Assembly: GCA_905178155.1 (NCBI GenBank)
Contig: CAJINV010000001.1
Span: 7,410,612 to 7,474,611, forward strand
DNA from: Amoebophrya sp. A120
Lineage: Eukaryota; Sar; Dinophyceae; Syndiniales; Amoebophryaceae
DNA: 64,000 nucleotides
Direction: 5' to 3'
In this document: positions 63,718-64,000 of the stretch, piece by piece
Position numbering within the stretch: position 1 is the stretch's first letter
Layout of the letters: each line of letters opens with the position of its first letter
Program-made: the position numbers and the translations under genes
Notes under the pieces: generated by a model
Told to the model about the DNA's origin: nothing
Database searches by the model: none
Seen by the model: only the letters and a program-made list of their open reading frames with translations

Positions 63718-64000
63718 TCTTGGCGGCTTGCTTCCTCCAAAGCACAAACTTGCGCTGCGCAGCGCAGATTTGTGCCACGCGCGCCACAAATCCGGCCGGC
63801 ACGGAGCAAGTGCGACTAGAAATGCACTGGCAAGGCAAATTCTGCCTTCTCAGTGAAATTCTCGCTGGAGGCGCGCTGGTGTCGCAAGCTAAAAGAGCGC
63901 GGGCAAGTATTGAAATAACTTAAACCAATACTAATGGTCTTCGTTGTTTCAATACTTGCGCGGGTTCGGCTTGTCTCTGAGGCGGTGCCATCAACTTGGC

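Larger units (their letters stand above)
60345..64000. repeat. Hairpin-rich block with ~3.2-kb period
   Basis: 60388-60790 recurs at 63600-64000 (offset about 3,211-3,214) with few changes and runs off the window. In between, nearly every 50-100 bp forms a hairpin. No long open frame. Modules are bordered by AGTATTG...CAATACT stems at 60691, 62230, 62581 and 63906, with looser forms at 61249 and 61489. Source and function unknown. Confidence 0.8.

Noticed and set aside
60345-64000. CRISPR-like array
   Set aside because: Repeats are hairpin modules of unequal size and spacing, not a short repeat with uniform unique spacers; the host is a eukaryote.

Overview
The window is nuclear DNA of a eukaryote with intron-rich genes. 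The best guess is a parasitic dinoflagellate of the Amoebophrya (Syndiniales) type. The reason is that many introns are short repeats with terminal inverted repeats (TIRs), flanked by 5-bp direct repeats, and several have no GT-AG ends; such introners are described from Amoebophrya. This taxonomic call is inference. I see no rRNA, tRNA or CRISPR, and no bacterial operon.

Layout, left to right. 1-1731: an open, low-complexity minus-strand frame running off the left edge. 2191-6264: exons of one or two minus-strand genes for an Asn/Gln/Ser-rich protein of unknown function. 7041-9293: a small minus-strand gene of at least four exons; intron 2 carries a 1.4-kb repeat element, partly an assembly gap (7766-8663). 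10333-12789: a single-exon protein with tropomodulin-like leucine-rich repeats. 13934-18938: a complete 11-exon dynamin-family GTPase (885 residues by my splice model). 20468-46923: more than 20 exon blocks whose UPF1-like SF1 helicase motifs occur in the right order but are separated by very large insertions; I read this as one giant gene (roughly 6,000 residues or more) full of introners. 47156-52849: a four-exon gene of 1,153 residues, whose third intron holds the intact second copy of the 1.4-kb element. 52850-56200: no convincing gene; a G-rich tract and an AT-rich tract. 56201-60292: a Ty1/copia-type pol reading frame between two identical 59-bp repeats. 60345-64000: a block made almost wholly of hairpins, with a repeat period of about 3.2 kb.

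Every gene recognised is on the minus strand, as expected for the one-directional gene clusters of dinoflagellates. The main biological theme is intron creation by small mobile elements. At least seven TIR-distinct introner types (A-G) are visible. For most, cutting at the flanking direct repeat restores the reading frame exactly. The second theme is the hairpin block at the right end, where two copies of one stem differ by a paired (compensating) change.
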